A DNA stretch of 64,000 nucleotides from Candidatus Leptofilum proximum (GTDB lineage Bacteria > Chloroflexota > Anaerolineae > Promineifilales > Promineifilaceae), in assembly GCA_016710325.1 (NCBI GenBank), contig JADJXK010000002.1, positions 248,001-312,000 of the forward strand, given 5' to 3'. The number at the start of each line of letters is the position of its first letter. The first letter of the stretch is position 1. Below the pieces are notes generated by a model, which was not told the origin of the DNA, searched no databases, and saw only the letters and a list, made by a program, of their open reading frames with translations. This document shows positions 9,038 through 17,007 of the stretch, piece after piece. A program made the translations under genes and the position numbers.

Positions 9038-9982
9038 ATGGAACAGCAAACAGAAGAAACCTTTTTTGGCATCGATGTATCAAAGACCGCTTTGGATTTG
9101 GCCCAGTGGGGCCAGAAAGCAGTGACGCGATTCGAGAACAGCGCTGCCGGCATCGCCGCCCTGGTGGAGAGGTTGCTACCGGCAACGGCTATCGCTGCTA
9201 TTGTGGTTGAAGCAAGTGGCGGATTCGAGCAAACCATGGTCACAGAACTGGCCGCTGTCTCTCTGCCTATCGTGGTTGTCAACCCCACACGCATCCGTAA
9301 TTTCGCTCGTGCCAAGGGACAATTAGCCAAGACAGACGCGATTGATGCTCGGCTGATTGCCGCTTTTGCCGAAGCGATTCGTCCCGAGGTACGGCCTCTC
9401 GGTACAGAGGCACAGCAACTCATCAAAGCGTTGGTCACTCGGCGGCGCCAGCTGATCGACATGCAAACAGCCGAGAAGAATCGGCGTGCCACGACCAATC
9501 CAGAATTGTTGCCTCGTTTGCAGAAACACTTGGACTGGTTAGAAACCGAATTAGCTGAAATTGAGGATGACCTCAATAATTGGATTGACCAAAACGCCCA
9601 GTGGCGCGAAAAGCGTGCCAGTTTAGAAAGCGTCCCCGGCGTAGGCCCGGTCACCTCCTTTACGTTGCTGGCTGAATTGCCAGAATTGGGAACTTTGTCC
9701 CGGCAAAAAATTGCCGCATTAGTCGGCCTGGCTCCGTTCAATCGTGACAGCGGCCGTTTTCGCGGGCACCGCCATATCTTTGGCGGCCGGGCTGATGTTC
9801 GTTCTGTTTTGTACATGGCTGCTCTTTCGGGCATTCGTTATAACCCGGTTCTTAAAGCCTTTTATAACCGTTTGATTGCTAAGGGAAAGCTCCCTAAAGT
9901 AGCGCTCACGGCCTGTATGCGAAAATTGTTAACCATTTTGAATGCTATCATTCGAGATGAAGCAACTTGGCAAATTGCTTAG
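9038..9982 (+). CDS. IS110 family transposase (DEDD, RNA-guided recombinase type)
   Basis: A 314-residue transposase. The N-terminal RuvC-like DEDD domain starts with FFGIDVSKTALDLA (first Asp 13) and includes VVEASGGFE. A coiled-coil linker around 165-195 leads to the Transposase_20 domain, with SVPGVGPVTSFTLLAELPELG and ALVGLAPFNRDSGRFRGHRH. Ser238 in the RDSGRFRG motif is the expected catalytic serine. The frame is intact with no internal stop, so the element may be active. It lacks an exact ACGGCCGT word and has only one near-copy, unlike host genes. It lies between the ECF sigma gene and the 3' end of a phosphotransferase gene that points toward it. Confidence 0.95.
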   Translation: MEQQTEETFFGIDVSKTALDLAQWGQKAVTRFENSAAGIAALVERLLPATAIAAIVVEASGGFEQTMVTELAAVSLPIVVVNPTRIRNFARAKGQLAKTDAIDARLIAAFAEAIRPEVRPLGTEAQQLIKALVTRRRQLIDMQTAEKNRRATTNPELLPRLQKHLDWLETELAEIEDDLNNWIDQNAQWREKRASLESVPGVGPVTSFTLLAELPELGTLSRQKIAALVGLAPFNRDSGRFRGHRHIFGGRADVRSVLYMAALSGIRYNPVLKAFYNRLIAKGKLPKVALTACMRKLLTILNAIIRDEATWQIA

Positions 9983-9994
9983 ACAAATTCGCTT

Positions 9995-11242
9995 TTAACC
10001 TTGACTTTTATCACAGTTGCTCCCGCGCAGGCGGGAATCCACTTGCAGTCCAGGATAAACTGGCATCACGTCTAGATCTGGCCACTCCTTCTGCAAAATG
10101 CGCACGTAAGCTTCCAACGTTTCCGCAATGATGAGCTGGTGGTTGGTCTGGTGGGCAAACTGGATGAAGCTTTGGTACAGGGTCATGACTCTGGCGCGGC
10201 TCCTATGGGCTGTTTCGGCCGTTAAGCCCATTTTTTCATTGGCCAATGCCTCATCCCCAATAGCAAAACGTTCCTTGAAATAATGATGCCACATGCCAAT
10301 CCAGCGGCTGAGCGCCCAATGGGCACAGGCATCAACCAACGCTTTGGCAAAAAATGATTCATCATCGATTTGGGGAATCACCCCAAGCAGTTCCTTCTGG
10401 TAGGCACGTTCAAGCTGTTGGGCACACTCTGGCGGCACCGCCTGCACCTGGCCAGTATGCGGAAAGCCCAAACGGGCCGAAACGACATCCAGCAGCCCAT
10501 AATGATAGGTCCCAAATTCATAATCAAGCAGCTGCACGGCGCCGTCCAGGTACAAAAAGTTGTGCGGTCCGGCATCGGCATGGATAAAGCTGCGGAAAGG
10601 CGTTGCTCCATGAATGGACTGCTCTAACTCTTGCAGCGCCTGCCAAAATCCGGCGGCGGGCTGGAATTGCAGCGATTCAAAACGATCTTGAAAACGCTCA
10701 ACTTTTTCTCGAAAGTCGAGGGTGGAGTCGGAAAGGGGCGAGGCGGTGTTTAGGCGAGACTGGATGGCGGTAAAGGTTGCCTCACGGCCGTAGGCTGCTG
10801 CCTGCATTTTGCCCAAAAAAGTGCCAATAGCCACCAGCCCTTTTTGCGCCGCATGGCGGTCGTCGCCCCGGAGAATATCTAATACCGTTGGGTGTTGGCC
10901 AAAATCCGCGAGGATGATGAAATTGTTGTCCCGACTGCTGGCTAGAAGGCGCGGTCCATAACTGGACTCATCAGAAAGATTGGTGAGGAATTCCAGGCAG
11001 GCCCATTCGTTGAGAAAACGATGCGACTCGCCGTCTGGACCGCTGGGATTGTTATGCTTGGTGGTTGTGACTCGTTTGAGGATGACGGAAGGCGGGTAAC
11101 CAGCCAGAGGTGGATCGAGCTGGCAGCGCAGGACAACATTTTCGCTGCTCAACTTTTCCGGGTTGACCAGTTTTATGCTGTGCCCTGTCTTTTTTGCCAG
11201 CAAATTTTCTGCGAGCGATGGAAGGTTGTTTTCGTCTGTCAT
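9995..11242 (-). CDS. APH-type phosphotransferase (aminoglycoside/choline kinase fold)
   Basis: A 415-residue kinase-like protein. The Brenner motif HADAGPHNFLYLDG (the HxDxxxxN catalytic loop) is followed by LLDYEFGTYHYGLLDV, the metal-binding segment of the APH/choline kinase fold. The nucleotide-binding N-lobe is less clear. The substrate is unknown; this superfamily includes aminoglycoside, homoserine, choline and fructosamine kinases. The last residues are unusual: DSRLRG is encoded by the GC-rich repeat at 10020-10041 and the final seven residues (NCDKSQG) by sequence at the right end of the IS110 element, so the natural C-terminus has been altered. Confidence 0.8.
   Translation of the reverse strand: MTDENNLPSLAENLLAKKTGHSIKLVNPEKLSSENVVLRCQLDPPLAGYPPSVILKRVTTTKHNNPSGPDGESHRFLNEWACLEFLTNLSDESSYGPRLLASSRDNNFIILADFGQHPTVLDILRGDDRHAAQKGLVAIGTFLGKMQAAAYGREATFTAIQSRLNTASPLSDSTLDFREKVERFQDRFESLQFQPAAGFWQALQELEQSIHGATPFRSFIHADAGPHNFLYLDGAVQLLDYEFGTYHYGLLDVVSARLGFPHTGQVQAVPPECAQQLERAYQKELLGVIPQIDDESFFAKALVDACAHWALSRWIGMWHHYFKERFAIGDEALANEKMGLTAETAHRSRARVMTLYQSFIQFAHQTNHQLIIAETLEAYVRILQKEWPDLDVMPVYPGLQVDSRLRGSNCDKSQG
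10020..10041. repeat. GC-rich dispersed repeat (IR3), copy 1, at IS110 edge
   Basis: CTCCCGCGCAGGCGGGAATC begins a short palindrome with CCCGC/GCGGG arms. A second copy is at 42571-42594. The IS110 element ends just beside it, so the repeat is probably the insertion target. Confidence 0.7.
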
Positions 11243-11561
11243 AATTTGCCCGTTTTGTCGGGCAAACTATAGCATAAAGTTTTGGAAGTGGGGGAAGTGT
11301 GGGATGGGGAACGGCCGTGGACCAAGCCGAACTCGCTGCTCTCTCCACCGAACTAAACGAGATGATGCCGTAAAGATTTCTTGCCAAAAAGCGGCTCGAA
11401 ATTACAAGTGAGGGTTGCGTGTTTTGCCTGAATTCAACAACATCAAAGCAAGCGGCGCGGCGGGGACGCCGTGCCACGGCGATTAGGGTTTCATGTTGGC
11501 TGAAGACCGCGTTGGAGCAAGGTACAACAGGTTATGAGGTGGGCACGTCATGTCGTGATCG
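11243..11561. other. Gene-free interval at the border of the accessory island
   Basis: It holds the leader of the phosphotransferase gene, an ABC-F tail remnant (11311-11373), and a GC-rich stretch around 11448-11485 (GCGGCGCGGCGGGGACGCCG) that can fold. A similar stretch occurs near 63642. No intact gene is seen. The remnant carries the last host-type palindrome before a 4.7 kb tract with none. Confidence 0.6.
11311..11373 (+). pseudogene. Remnant of an ABC-F gene (3' end only)
   Basis: The frame TAVDQAELAALSTELNEMMP, then stop, matches the last residues of the ABC-F protein at 3331-5355 (LAVAQTELDSLSTELDELMA) in register, including the stop position. Nothing upstream resembles the rest of an ABC-F gene. 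This is probably the leftover tail of a second ABC-F gene replaced by the island. The match is only about 20 residues, so convergence of coiled-coil sequence is possible. Confidence 0.5.
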
Positions 11562-13658
11562 TTAGATTTTTTCGCTAACCGCAGTTTTCCTCAGAGCAGG
11601 AGAATTATGTTTCAGAATAAATGAATAAAGCTTCCTGGTTAATTGTTTAGCATCCTCACTCATATTTTCCCATATCACTATCTCAGAGGTAAGATGGGAA
11701 AGCTTGTCTTTATAATAACTTGATAGAGTGCCACTTCTTACTGCAAACTGGCTCGGACATTTGTCTCCCAGTAATTCTTTTAGATATTTTCCAATACCTA
11801 AATCCTTGTTATTTTCAATATCAATTTCCAGCTTTTCAATGCTTTCTAATGTTACGTTTGATATTAACTGTGGAAGCAACAATTTTATCTGGTCATTTGA
11901 GATTAGATTCTCAACTTCAAGTCCAGGTGTAGTCTCATACATGAAGTTTTCGCTTTGAGCGGCACGGAAAATTTTGTGTTTCTTTTCCTTTTTTGAATCT
12001 TTGTCAGAAAGCAAAAATACTCTGTTGCATAAAAACTGTGCTCTAATTTTGTCAGTTGATGGAGTGTCAATAGCTTCCTCTTCGAATTCGTAGTGAACAA
12101 TATTAGATCCCCCATATTCAAAAAAAGCGTAGTGAATATCTTCCTTCGGAATAAATTTGACGGAGGAATTTTTAAATTCCTCTGAATCCAAATAGGCAAG
12201 AAGATATGCGTTCAAATATCTTCGATCAGTTATACCTTCAACCCACACTCCACAGTTAGCAAGAAAAACGGACGAATTGGTCACTCCTAACAAATCAAGG
12301 ATAGGTGATTTTGGGGAAAAAATTGGACGTACCTCAAATCTTTCTGGAGACAAGCGTCTTTGAAACGAAAAGACGGAAATATCCTTCAGCTCCGAAGTTG
12401 CTAGACCAACCAGATGGTTGGAATGTGTGGTCATAAATATGGTTAAGTTCTTTTGAGTTATAATTTTATTTGTTGCCAATGTTTCGAGAAAAATTCGTTG
12501 AAGACCAGGATGTAGGCCCTGTTCGGGTTCCTCAATTAATATCCATGTTCCGTCTTCGGCTGTAAAGAGTTTGTACATTAAAATGACTATTGCCTGTATT
12601 CCCTCTCCAAGATCCATGAATGGTCGGTCAACACTACTATTTTCATCGGTAATGTATAGGGCAAGCCTTTTGCCCAGGGTATGACCCTCTCGTAAAGCTT
12701 TAAATTCCATTTCCTGATCTTCAAAAAAATTATCGATCAGGAACTTTTCAAATTGTTTCAGTCTACGTGTTTCAAAGGCTTCACCACTTTTTTCATTTAA
12801 AACAGTTGAGTAGAGATTGTTTCCGGAGAATACTTCGACAGGAACATTAGGTGCTTCCCTTTTTGATTTTTCATTAAGCTTGTAATTCTGACTTACAGCC
12901 GCTCCAATTTTGTCACTGACATCTGTAACACCATTAAGCCACGTAGCTGTACGCAAAGTAGGAATGTAGACAATTTTGGGAGGACTTATTTGGTTTAATG
13001 AATTGATGGTAAGAGCTTCAAAATAACTAGCCAAACTGCGCATCTTTTCTTCGATGTCGCTGGTGAGGTTTTGCTTTTCAATCTTTATCCACTCTTCATC
13101 GTTTTTAGATAGTGTATTGATTGCAATGGTAATTAATTCAGCTTTGTACTCAAACTCGCGAATTTGATTTTGGTCGTTGGGGCGATTCCCTGCTAGCCAC
13201 GCCCTAAATTCATCCTCAAATTGCTGAAAAAAAGGGCCATTTATTGTAGTTCTACTCGTTCTGCCGTTAAAGCGGCGAATATGTTTCAAAACATGGGGCG
13301 ATAATTGTGCAAGAATATCTTGGTCCTCATTTTGAAGGGATCGCTTCTCAGAGTTTGTATTGATGCTGATCCTAAAATCCTGCTGCCGTAAATAAAAGCA
13401 AGTTGAGAAAAAAGAATGTGGATGCCCAAGTTCTGGGTCAAGTGATAGAACATTGAATGGGGCGCTCTTGGCTAAGCCGCGCATTAATCTACTTTTACCC
13501 GAGTTAGTTGCACCTACAAAAATGTTAACCCTCGTGTACGGTCCGAAAACTTCTAGCTCATGGCTATCTTGGTCATGATAATTTTTTAACTCTTCTCCCA
13601 CATTAAGAAAAGTTTGAATATAGTGGACTTTCTCAATTTCATTCGAATCTTGTGTCAA
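11562..13658 (-). CDS. AAA ATPase-TOPRIM protein (OLD-like nuclease, candidate phage defence)
   Basis: A 698-residue protein with an SMC/ABC-type ATPase head and a C-terminal TOPRIM-like domain. Walker A is GATNSGKS (49-56), the signature-like segment DLGEGIQ is at 349-355, Walker B is WILIEEPE (372-379) and the H-loop is TTH (410-412). After it come VWVEGITDRRYL (TOPRIM Glu474) and LLSDKDSK (Asp552, Asp554), the ExxxD/DxD pattern of OLD-family nucleases. Start is TTG at 13658 behind GAGGTGGG. There is no UvrD-type helicase beside it, which argues against Gabija. A single-gene OLD nuclease or a fused PARIS-like protein remains possible. The gene is AT-rich and has no ACGGCCGT word, so it was probably acquired. 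Confidence 0.8.
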   Translation of the reverse strand: MTQDSNEIEKVHYIQTFLNVGEELKNYHDQDSHELEVFGPYTRVNIFVGATNSGKSRLMRGLAKSAPFNVLSLDPELGHPHSFFSTCFYLRQQDFRISINTNSEKRSLQNEDQDILAQLSPHVLKHIRRFNGRTSRTTINGPFFQQFEDEFRAWLAGNRPNDQNQIREFEYKAELITIAINTLSKNDEEWIKIEKQNLTSDIEEKMRSLASYFEALTINSLNQISPPKIVYIPTLRTATWLNGVTDVSDKIGAAVSQNYKLNEKSKREAPNVPVEVFSGNNLYSTVLNEKSGEAFETRRLKQFEKFLIDNFFEDQEMEFKALREGHTLGKRLALYITDENSSVDRPFMDLGEGIQAIVILMYKLFTAEDGTWILIEEPEQGLHPGLQRIFLETLATNKIITQKNLTIFMTTHSNHLVGLATSELKDISVFSFQRRLSPERFEVRPIFSPKSPILDLLGVTNSSVFLANCGVWVEGITDRRYLNAYLLAYLDSEEFKNSSVKFIPKEDIHYAFFEYGGSNIVHYEFEEEAIDTPSTDKIRAQFLCNRVFLLSDKDSKKEKKHKIFRAAQSENFMYETTPGLEVENLISNDQIKLLLPQLISNVTLESIEKLEIDIENNKDLGIGKYLKELLGDKCPSQFAVRSGTLSSYYKDKLSHLTSEIVIWENMSEDAKQLTRKLYSFILKHNSPALRKTAVSEKI

Positions 13659-13962
13659 TTTATTCCCACCTCATGGAAGAAAAAGCAGCAGATGCTTTGA
13701 CTGGATTTAGGGTCAAATCTTACCAATGCTTTTGCAAAATTGTCAATTGTGTCTGAGAGAATTAAATTAGTTTAGCTAAGTAACCGTCTAAAATTTACTT
13801 ACTGAGATTGGGCCAATCTTTAAGATTGGCCCAATCTGAAAAACGGGAAGTTATTTCTGGACGGTCACTTAGTAATCATCAAAAAATAAGTAACCGATAA
13901 GTTGCCTGATTGCAATAACAAATCTATCCTCGTTCTATCGCCAAGAGACAAGGATAGGACAA
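13659..13962. other. Gene-free interval: leader of AAA-TOPRIM gene and left end of ISAzo13-like element
   Basis: It contains the TTG-start leader of the leftward ATPase gene, then from 13776 the left terminal repeat of the ISAzo13-like element, a 42-base repeat (13804-13845) and a second, inverted terminal-like sequence (13848-13872). No coding frame is seen. Confidence 0.6.
13776..13872. repeat. MITE-like 97-bp element inside or beside the IS left end
   Basis: The first 25 bases (CTAAGTAACCGTC...) and the last 25 (...GGACGGTCACTTAG) form an imperfect inverted repeat, about 19 of 25 matching. Between them lies a palindrome, GATTGGGCCAATC then GATTGGCCCAATC. Its ends resemble those of the ISAzo13-like element, so it may be a non-autonomous relative. 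Confidence 0.5.
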
Positions 13963-14295
13963 GTGAGTAACCAACAAATTCATCAATGTCAGTGTGAGCA
14001 TTGTCAACAAGGGGACAACCCTCACGAAAAGGAAATCCACCATCAGATCAATGTAGTGATGAGTCGCCTGGATGAGCAGCAACGACGCTGGTATGCGGCC
14101 GTGGAAGCCAATCGGCAGGGACACGGTGGCATCAAGTTGGTGAGCCAAATCACAGGGCTAGCGGAGAAGACCATTCGCCAAGGACAGAAAGAACTGTCAC
14201 TTGATTTGGCTGAGAGGCCTGAAGACCGTATCCGTTTGCCGGGTGCCGGTCGGCCACGCACTGAAAAAAAGAGCCCACCATCGCAAAGAAACTGA
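13963..14295 (+). CDS. ISAzo13-like transposase, N-terminal frame (orfA)
   Basis: 110 residues from a GTG start behind AAGGATAGG. It has a Cys-rich N-terminus (HQCQCEHCQQ, C-x-C-x2-C), then MSRLDEQQRRWYAAVEANRQ and a helix-turn-helix segment, GIKLVSQITGLAEKTIRQGQ, that probably recognises the element ends. It ends shortly after the A7 run at 14264-14270. A -1 slip there moves ribosomes into the downstream frame. The same N-terminus is found in the decayed copy at 25755. Confidence 0.85.
   Translation: MSNQQIHQCQCEHCQQGDNPHEKEIHHQINVVMSRLDEQQRRWYAAVEANRQGHGGIKLVSQITGLAEKTIRQGQKELSLDLAERPEDRIRLPGAGRPRTEKKSPPSQRN
14264..14270 (+). promoter_or_regulatory. Programmed -1 frameshift site (A7) in the transposase
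   Basis: In frame the ribosome reads GAA AAA AAG. Slipping back one base gives KKEPTIAKKLMDLVDHEIAG, continuous with the second frame. An equivalent A8 run sits at the same point of the second element (26049-26056), also needing a -1 shift. Confidence 0.7.
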
Positions 14296-15236
14296 TGGAT
14301 TTGGTTGACCATGAGATAGCTGGCGAACCACAGACGGGCAAGCGGTGGCTCTGCCAATCGTTGAGCAAAATACAGCAAGCCTTGCAGGAACAGAAAGGGA
14401 TTGAGTTGAGTCGGGAAACCATTCGCCACCTGTTGCACAAACAGGAGATCCGCCCCAAGAGCAATGTCAAACGCTTACATCCCCAGCCACATCCCGACCG
14501 TGACCGGCAGTTTGAGTACATTAACCGTCAAAGAACCGCATTTCTCAAAGCTGGTTGGCCTTGTATCAGCGTCGATACCAAGAAAAAAGAACTGTTGGGT
14601 CTCTTTTTCAATCGCGGTCAGCCATGGTGTCGTGAAGCCACCGATGTGTATACCCACGATTTTCCCAGCTATGCTGATGGACGGGCTATCCCCTACGGCA
14701 TCTACGACGTGTGCCACAATCTGGGCTACGTGGCCGTGGGACAATCGGCTGACACCCCTGAATTTGCGGTGGATGCCATTGTTTGGTGGTGGCAGCAGTT
14801 CGGTTGCCATCTCTATCCAGATGCGCCTGAGCTGCTCATCCTGGCGGATGGCGGTGGCAGTAATGGGTATCGTCCGCGCCGTTGGAAACAGCAACTACAG
14901 GCAAAAATTGCCGATGCTTTGGGGCTAACGGTGACCGTTTGTCATTATCCGACGGGTGCTTCCAAGTGGAATCCCATTGAGCATCGTCTGTTTAGCCAGG
15001 TGAGCCGAACCTGGGCAGGCACACCGCTGACATCCTATGAAGTCATCCTGGACGCCTTACGTTCAACCACGACCAGCACAGGATTGCACGTTGAAGCTAC
15101 CCTGATGGACACGACCTATGAGACAGGTCTTTCCGTTACTGACAATGAGATGAAATTGTTAATGATCGAAAAACATGCTACTTGTCCTTCCTGGAATTAT
15201 ACGATTCGTCCCCGGAAAAAGGGAAGTAATTTTTAG
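14295..15236 (+). CDS. ISAzo13-like transposase, DDE catalytic frame (orfB)
   Basis: 313 residues from the ATG that overlaps the orfA stop (TGATG); translation probably enters by frameshift near 14265. It is a Rhodopirellula-type DDE transposase: SVDTKKKELLG (first Asp), LLILADGGGSNG (second Asp) and YPTGASKWNPIEHRLFSQ (Glu). Length and motif order fit the ISAzo13 family. No internal stop is present. It is about 60 percent similar by eye to the second copy at 26116-27009, so the two elements are distinct members of one family and not recent duplicates. Confidence 0.9.
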   Translation: MDLVDHEIAGEPQTGKRWLCQSLSKIQQALQEQKGIELSRETIRHLLHKQEIRPKSNVKRLHPQPHPDRDRQFEYINRQRTAFLKAGWPCISVDTKKKELLGLFFNRGQPWCREATDVYTHDFPSYADGRAIPYGIYDVCHNLGYVAVGQSADTPEFAVDAIVWWWQQFGCHLYPDAPELLILADGGGSNGYRPRRWKQQLQAKIADALGLTVTVCHYPTGASKWNPIEHRLFSQVSRTWAGTPLTSYEVILDALRSTTTSTGLHVEATLMDTTYETGLSVTDNEMKLLMIEKHATCPSWNYTIRPRKKGSNF

Positions 15237-15353
15237 ACGCTTACTTAGCATCGATTGATTTCTAGATTTCGAATTATCAGGTTGTTCATAGACATTCTGA
15301 CGTGGTGCGTTGATACTGTGGGGTGTGCTTCGTTAGCCCAAGGAGGTAGAGAA

Positions 15354-16832
15354 ATGCGAGGCAAATCCCAACTATTTTTCCCCTTTGTGCTTGGTTTGAG
15401 TTTGTTTGTTGTTTTGCTGTTGGTGGTGCAGTTACCGCCAACGGCCGCACAGGTGAGCGGCACGCCGGAACCGGTGGCTTACCTGCCGCTTGTTTTGCGG
15501 GATGGCACACCCGCTACGCCAACCCCGCCGCCCATTGAGCCGGGTGCGCCCTGGATTGAGCAAGGCACCATCACGATCTCATCGTACCAGTATGATCATC
15601 CCGACTGCGTGATTGCCACCTCGCCGGGGGATTTTGTCTACCCGTACCCGCGCATCAACCATGACTGCGTTTTCCAAAAGCCGCGCGTGGACCGCACGTT
15701 TAGCGCCATCACGCTGCACAATAGCTACGTGGCGATGACCGTGTTGCCGGAGCTGGGCGGCCGTCTTTACCGCTGGCAAGACAAGATCACGGGCCGCCAG
15801 CTGCTGTACGCCAATCCGGTACTCAAACCGACGGCCTGGGGCTGGCGCGGCTGGTGGCTGGCCAGCGGCGGCATCGAGTGGGCTTTCCCCACCGATGAGC
15901 ACGGCCTGAATGAATACCGTCCCTGGGTTTTTGCCACGCAAGCCGTGAGCGATACGATGTCCATCACCGTCAGCGACGTGGAGGACCAGACGGGCATGAC
16001 GGTGGGCGTAACGATTACGCTGGACGCTGATCACACGTACATGACGTTGATGCCGTTTGTGGTGAACGACACGGCCGTTTCCCACGCCTACCAATACTGG
16101 CTCAACGCCATGATCGCCCTGGGCGACAACACCACCAACGACCAAACCGAATTCATCATCCCTGCCACCCAGGTGCAGGTGCATTCTCGCGATGCGGCCG
16201 CCACTTACCTGCCGACTGCTGGCAACTTCATGAACTGGCCGGAGCATAACGGCCGTTTCTTCAACATCTACGGCACCTGGGACTACTACCTCGGCTTTTT
16301 TGCCCCCAACCTCAGCGCTGGCTTCACCGGCGTGTACGACCACACCGTCCAGCAGGGCATCGTGCGCGTGTTTGACGTGGCGCAGATGCCGGGCAACAAA
16401 TATTTTGGCCCGGCCAACCTGGAACCAAACCTGTACACCATCGATGACAGCGTCTACGTGGAGATGTGGAGCAGCGGCGTTACGCCGGACTTCTGGACCT
16501 ACGTCTCCCTGGACGCGGGGCAGAGCAAAAGTTGGACCGAGCGCTGGTATCCGGTCAGCCAGCTGGGCACGTTTGACATGGCCAACGAGTTTGGCGCGCT
16601 GCGGCTGGATGAGACGTCTACCGGGGCGGAGATTGGGTTGCAGGTAACGGCCGTTACCACCGGTACGCTCTCCCTGTTGGTGGATGGCACTCAAGTGGCC
16701 AGCTGGCCCGGCCCGTTTGTGCCGGAACAGACCGTGGAATTGGTGTGGGAACGGCCGTCTGGCGTCGATGGCCCCATCACTGTGCAGCTGCTGGACGAAC
16801 AGGACCAGGTGCTGCTGCAATTTGCACCGTGA
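15354..16832 (+). CDS. Secreted DUF5107 domain protein
   Basis: A 492-residue exported protein. The start at 15354 is fixed by AAGGAGG; the frame is open further upstream, to 15255, within sequence next to the IS. An N-terminal hydrophobic segment (about 6-26) ends near PTAAQ, then a short Thr/Pro linker. From about residue 75 it matches DUF5107: LHNSYVAMTVLPELGGRLYR, LLYANPVLKPTAWGWRGWW and SGGIEWAFP, the pattern of a beta-sandwich carbohydrate-active fold. Proteins with this domain often accompany glycan-degrading systems. The substrate is unknown. The presence of several ACGGCCGT words shows it is resident DNA resuming after the island. Confidence 0.78.
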   Translation: MRGKSQLFFPFVLGLSLFVVLLLVVQLPPTAAQVSGTPEPVAYLPLVLRDGTPATPTPPPIEPGAPWIEQGTITISSYQYDHPDCVIATSPGDFVYPYPRINHDCVFQKPRVDRTFSAITLHNSYVAMTVLPELGGRLYRWQDKITGRQLLYANPVLKPTAWGWRGWWLASGGIEWAFPTDEHGLNEYRPWVFATQAVSDTMSITVSDVEDQTGMTVGVTITLDADHTYMTLMPFVVNDTAVSHAYQYWLNAMIALGDNTTNDQTEFIIPATQVQVHSRDAAATYLPTAGNFMNWPEHNGRFFNIYGTWDYYLGFFAPNLSAGFTGVYDHTVQQGIVRVFDVAQMPGNKYFGPANLEPNLYTIDDSVYVEMWSSGVTPDFWTYVSLDAGQSKSWTERWYPVSQLGTFDMANEFGALRLDETSTGAEIGLQVTAVTTGTLSLLVDGTQVASWPGPFVPEQTVELVWERPSGVDGPITVQLLDEQDQVLLQFAP

Positions 16833-16835
16833 GGA

Positions 16836-16877
16836 GTGAAGCGTGAAACGTGAGCAAAATCACGTTTCACGCTTCAC
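16836..16877. repeat. Dispersed inverted repeat, GTGAAACGTGA family (IR2), copy 1
   Basis: Perfect 18-base arms (GTGAAGCGTGAAACGTGA and its complement) are separated by six bases, just after the DUF5107 stop codon. The likely role is transcript ending or 3' protection. Related copies are at 19850, 39874 and 60531. Confidence 0.8.
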
Positions 16878-17007
16878 GTTTCACCCCCTTATTTGCAACG
16901 GCCGTTAATATACCATCCATTAGCAAAAATTATTGATGACAATCATCACCCATCAATAATGCCTTTGGCTACTTCCTGGTATGGCATATATCGGATAACG
17001 TGCCACC

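Larger units (their letters stand above)
8760..10016 (+). mobile_element. IS110-type insertion sequence (ends approximate)
   Basis: The element has a 314-codon transposase, about 280 bases of non-coding DNA on its left and only a short right end. A long left end and short right end is the layout of the IS110 group, which encodes its bridge RNA upstream of the transposase. There are no evident terminal inverted repeats, as expected. The left edge must lie right of the host-type palindrome at 8741-8748. The right edge lies between the stop codon (9982) and the GC-rich repeat that starts at 10020. Exact ends cannot be fixed without an empty site. Confidence 0.75.
13776..15248 (+). mobile_element. 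ISAzo13-like insertion sequence, copy 1 (apparently intact)
   Basis: The left end 13776-13800 and right end 15224-15248 form a 25-base terminal inverted repeat with two mismatches. They enclose two overlapping frames that join by a -1 frameshift into one DDE transposase. No clear target duplication is seen, because the sequence at the ends is itself palindromic (GCTAAG/CTTAGC). Confidence 0.8.

Noticed and set aside
8683..9834. 383-codon minus-strand open frame opposite the IS110 transposase
   Set aside because: It is antisense to a protein with clear DEDD and Transposase_20 motifs, has low-complexity Ser/Arg/Ala composition and no ribosome binding site.
11562..13658. AAA-TOPRIM gene considered as Gabija GajA
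   Set aside because: Gabija needs an adjacent UvrD-like GajB gene; the neighbours are an ISAzo13-like element and a phosphotransferase.
15579..16820. 413-codon minus-strand open frame opposite the DUF5107 gene
   Set aside because: Antisense shadow in GC-rich DNA; the DUF5107 motifs and a strong ribosome binding site are on the plus strand.
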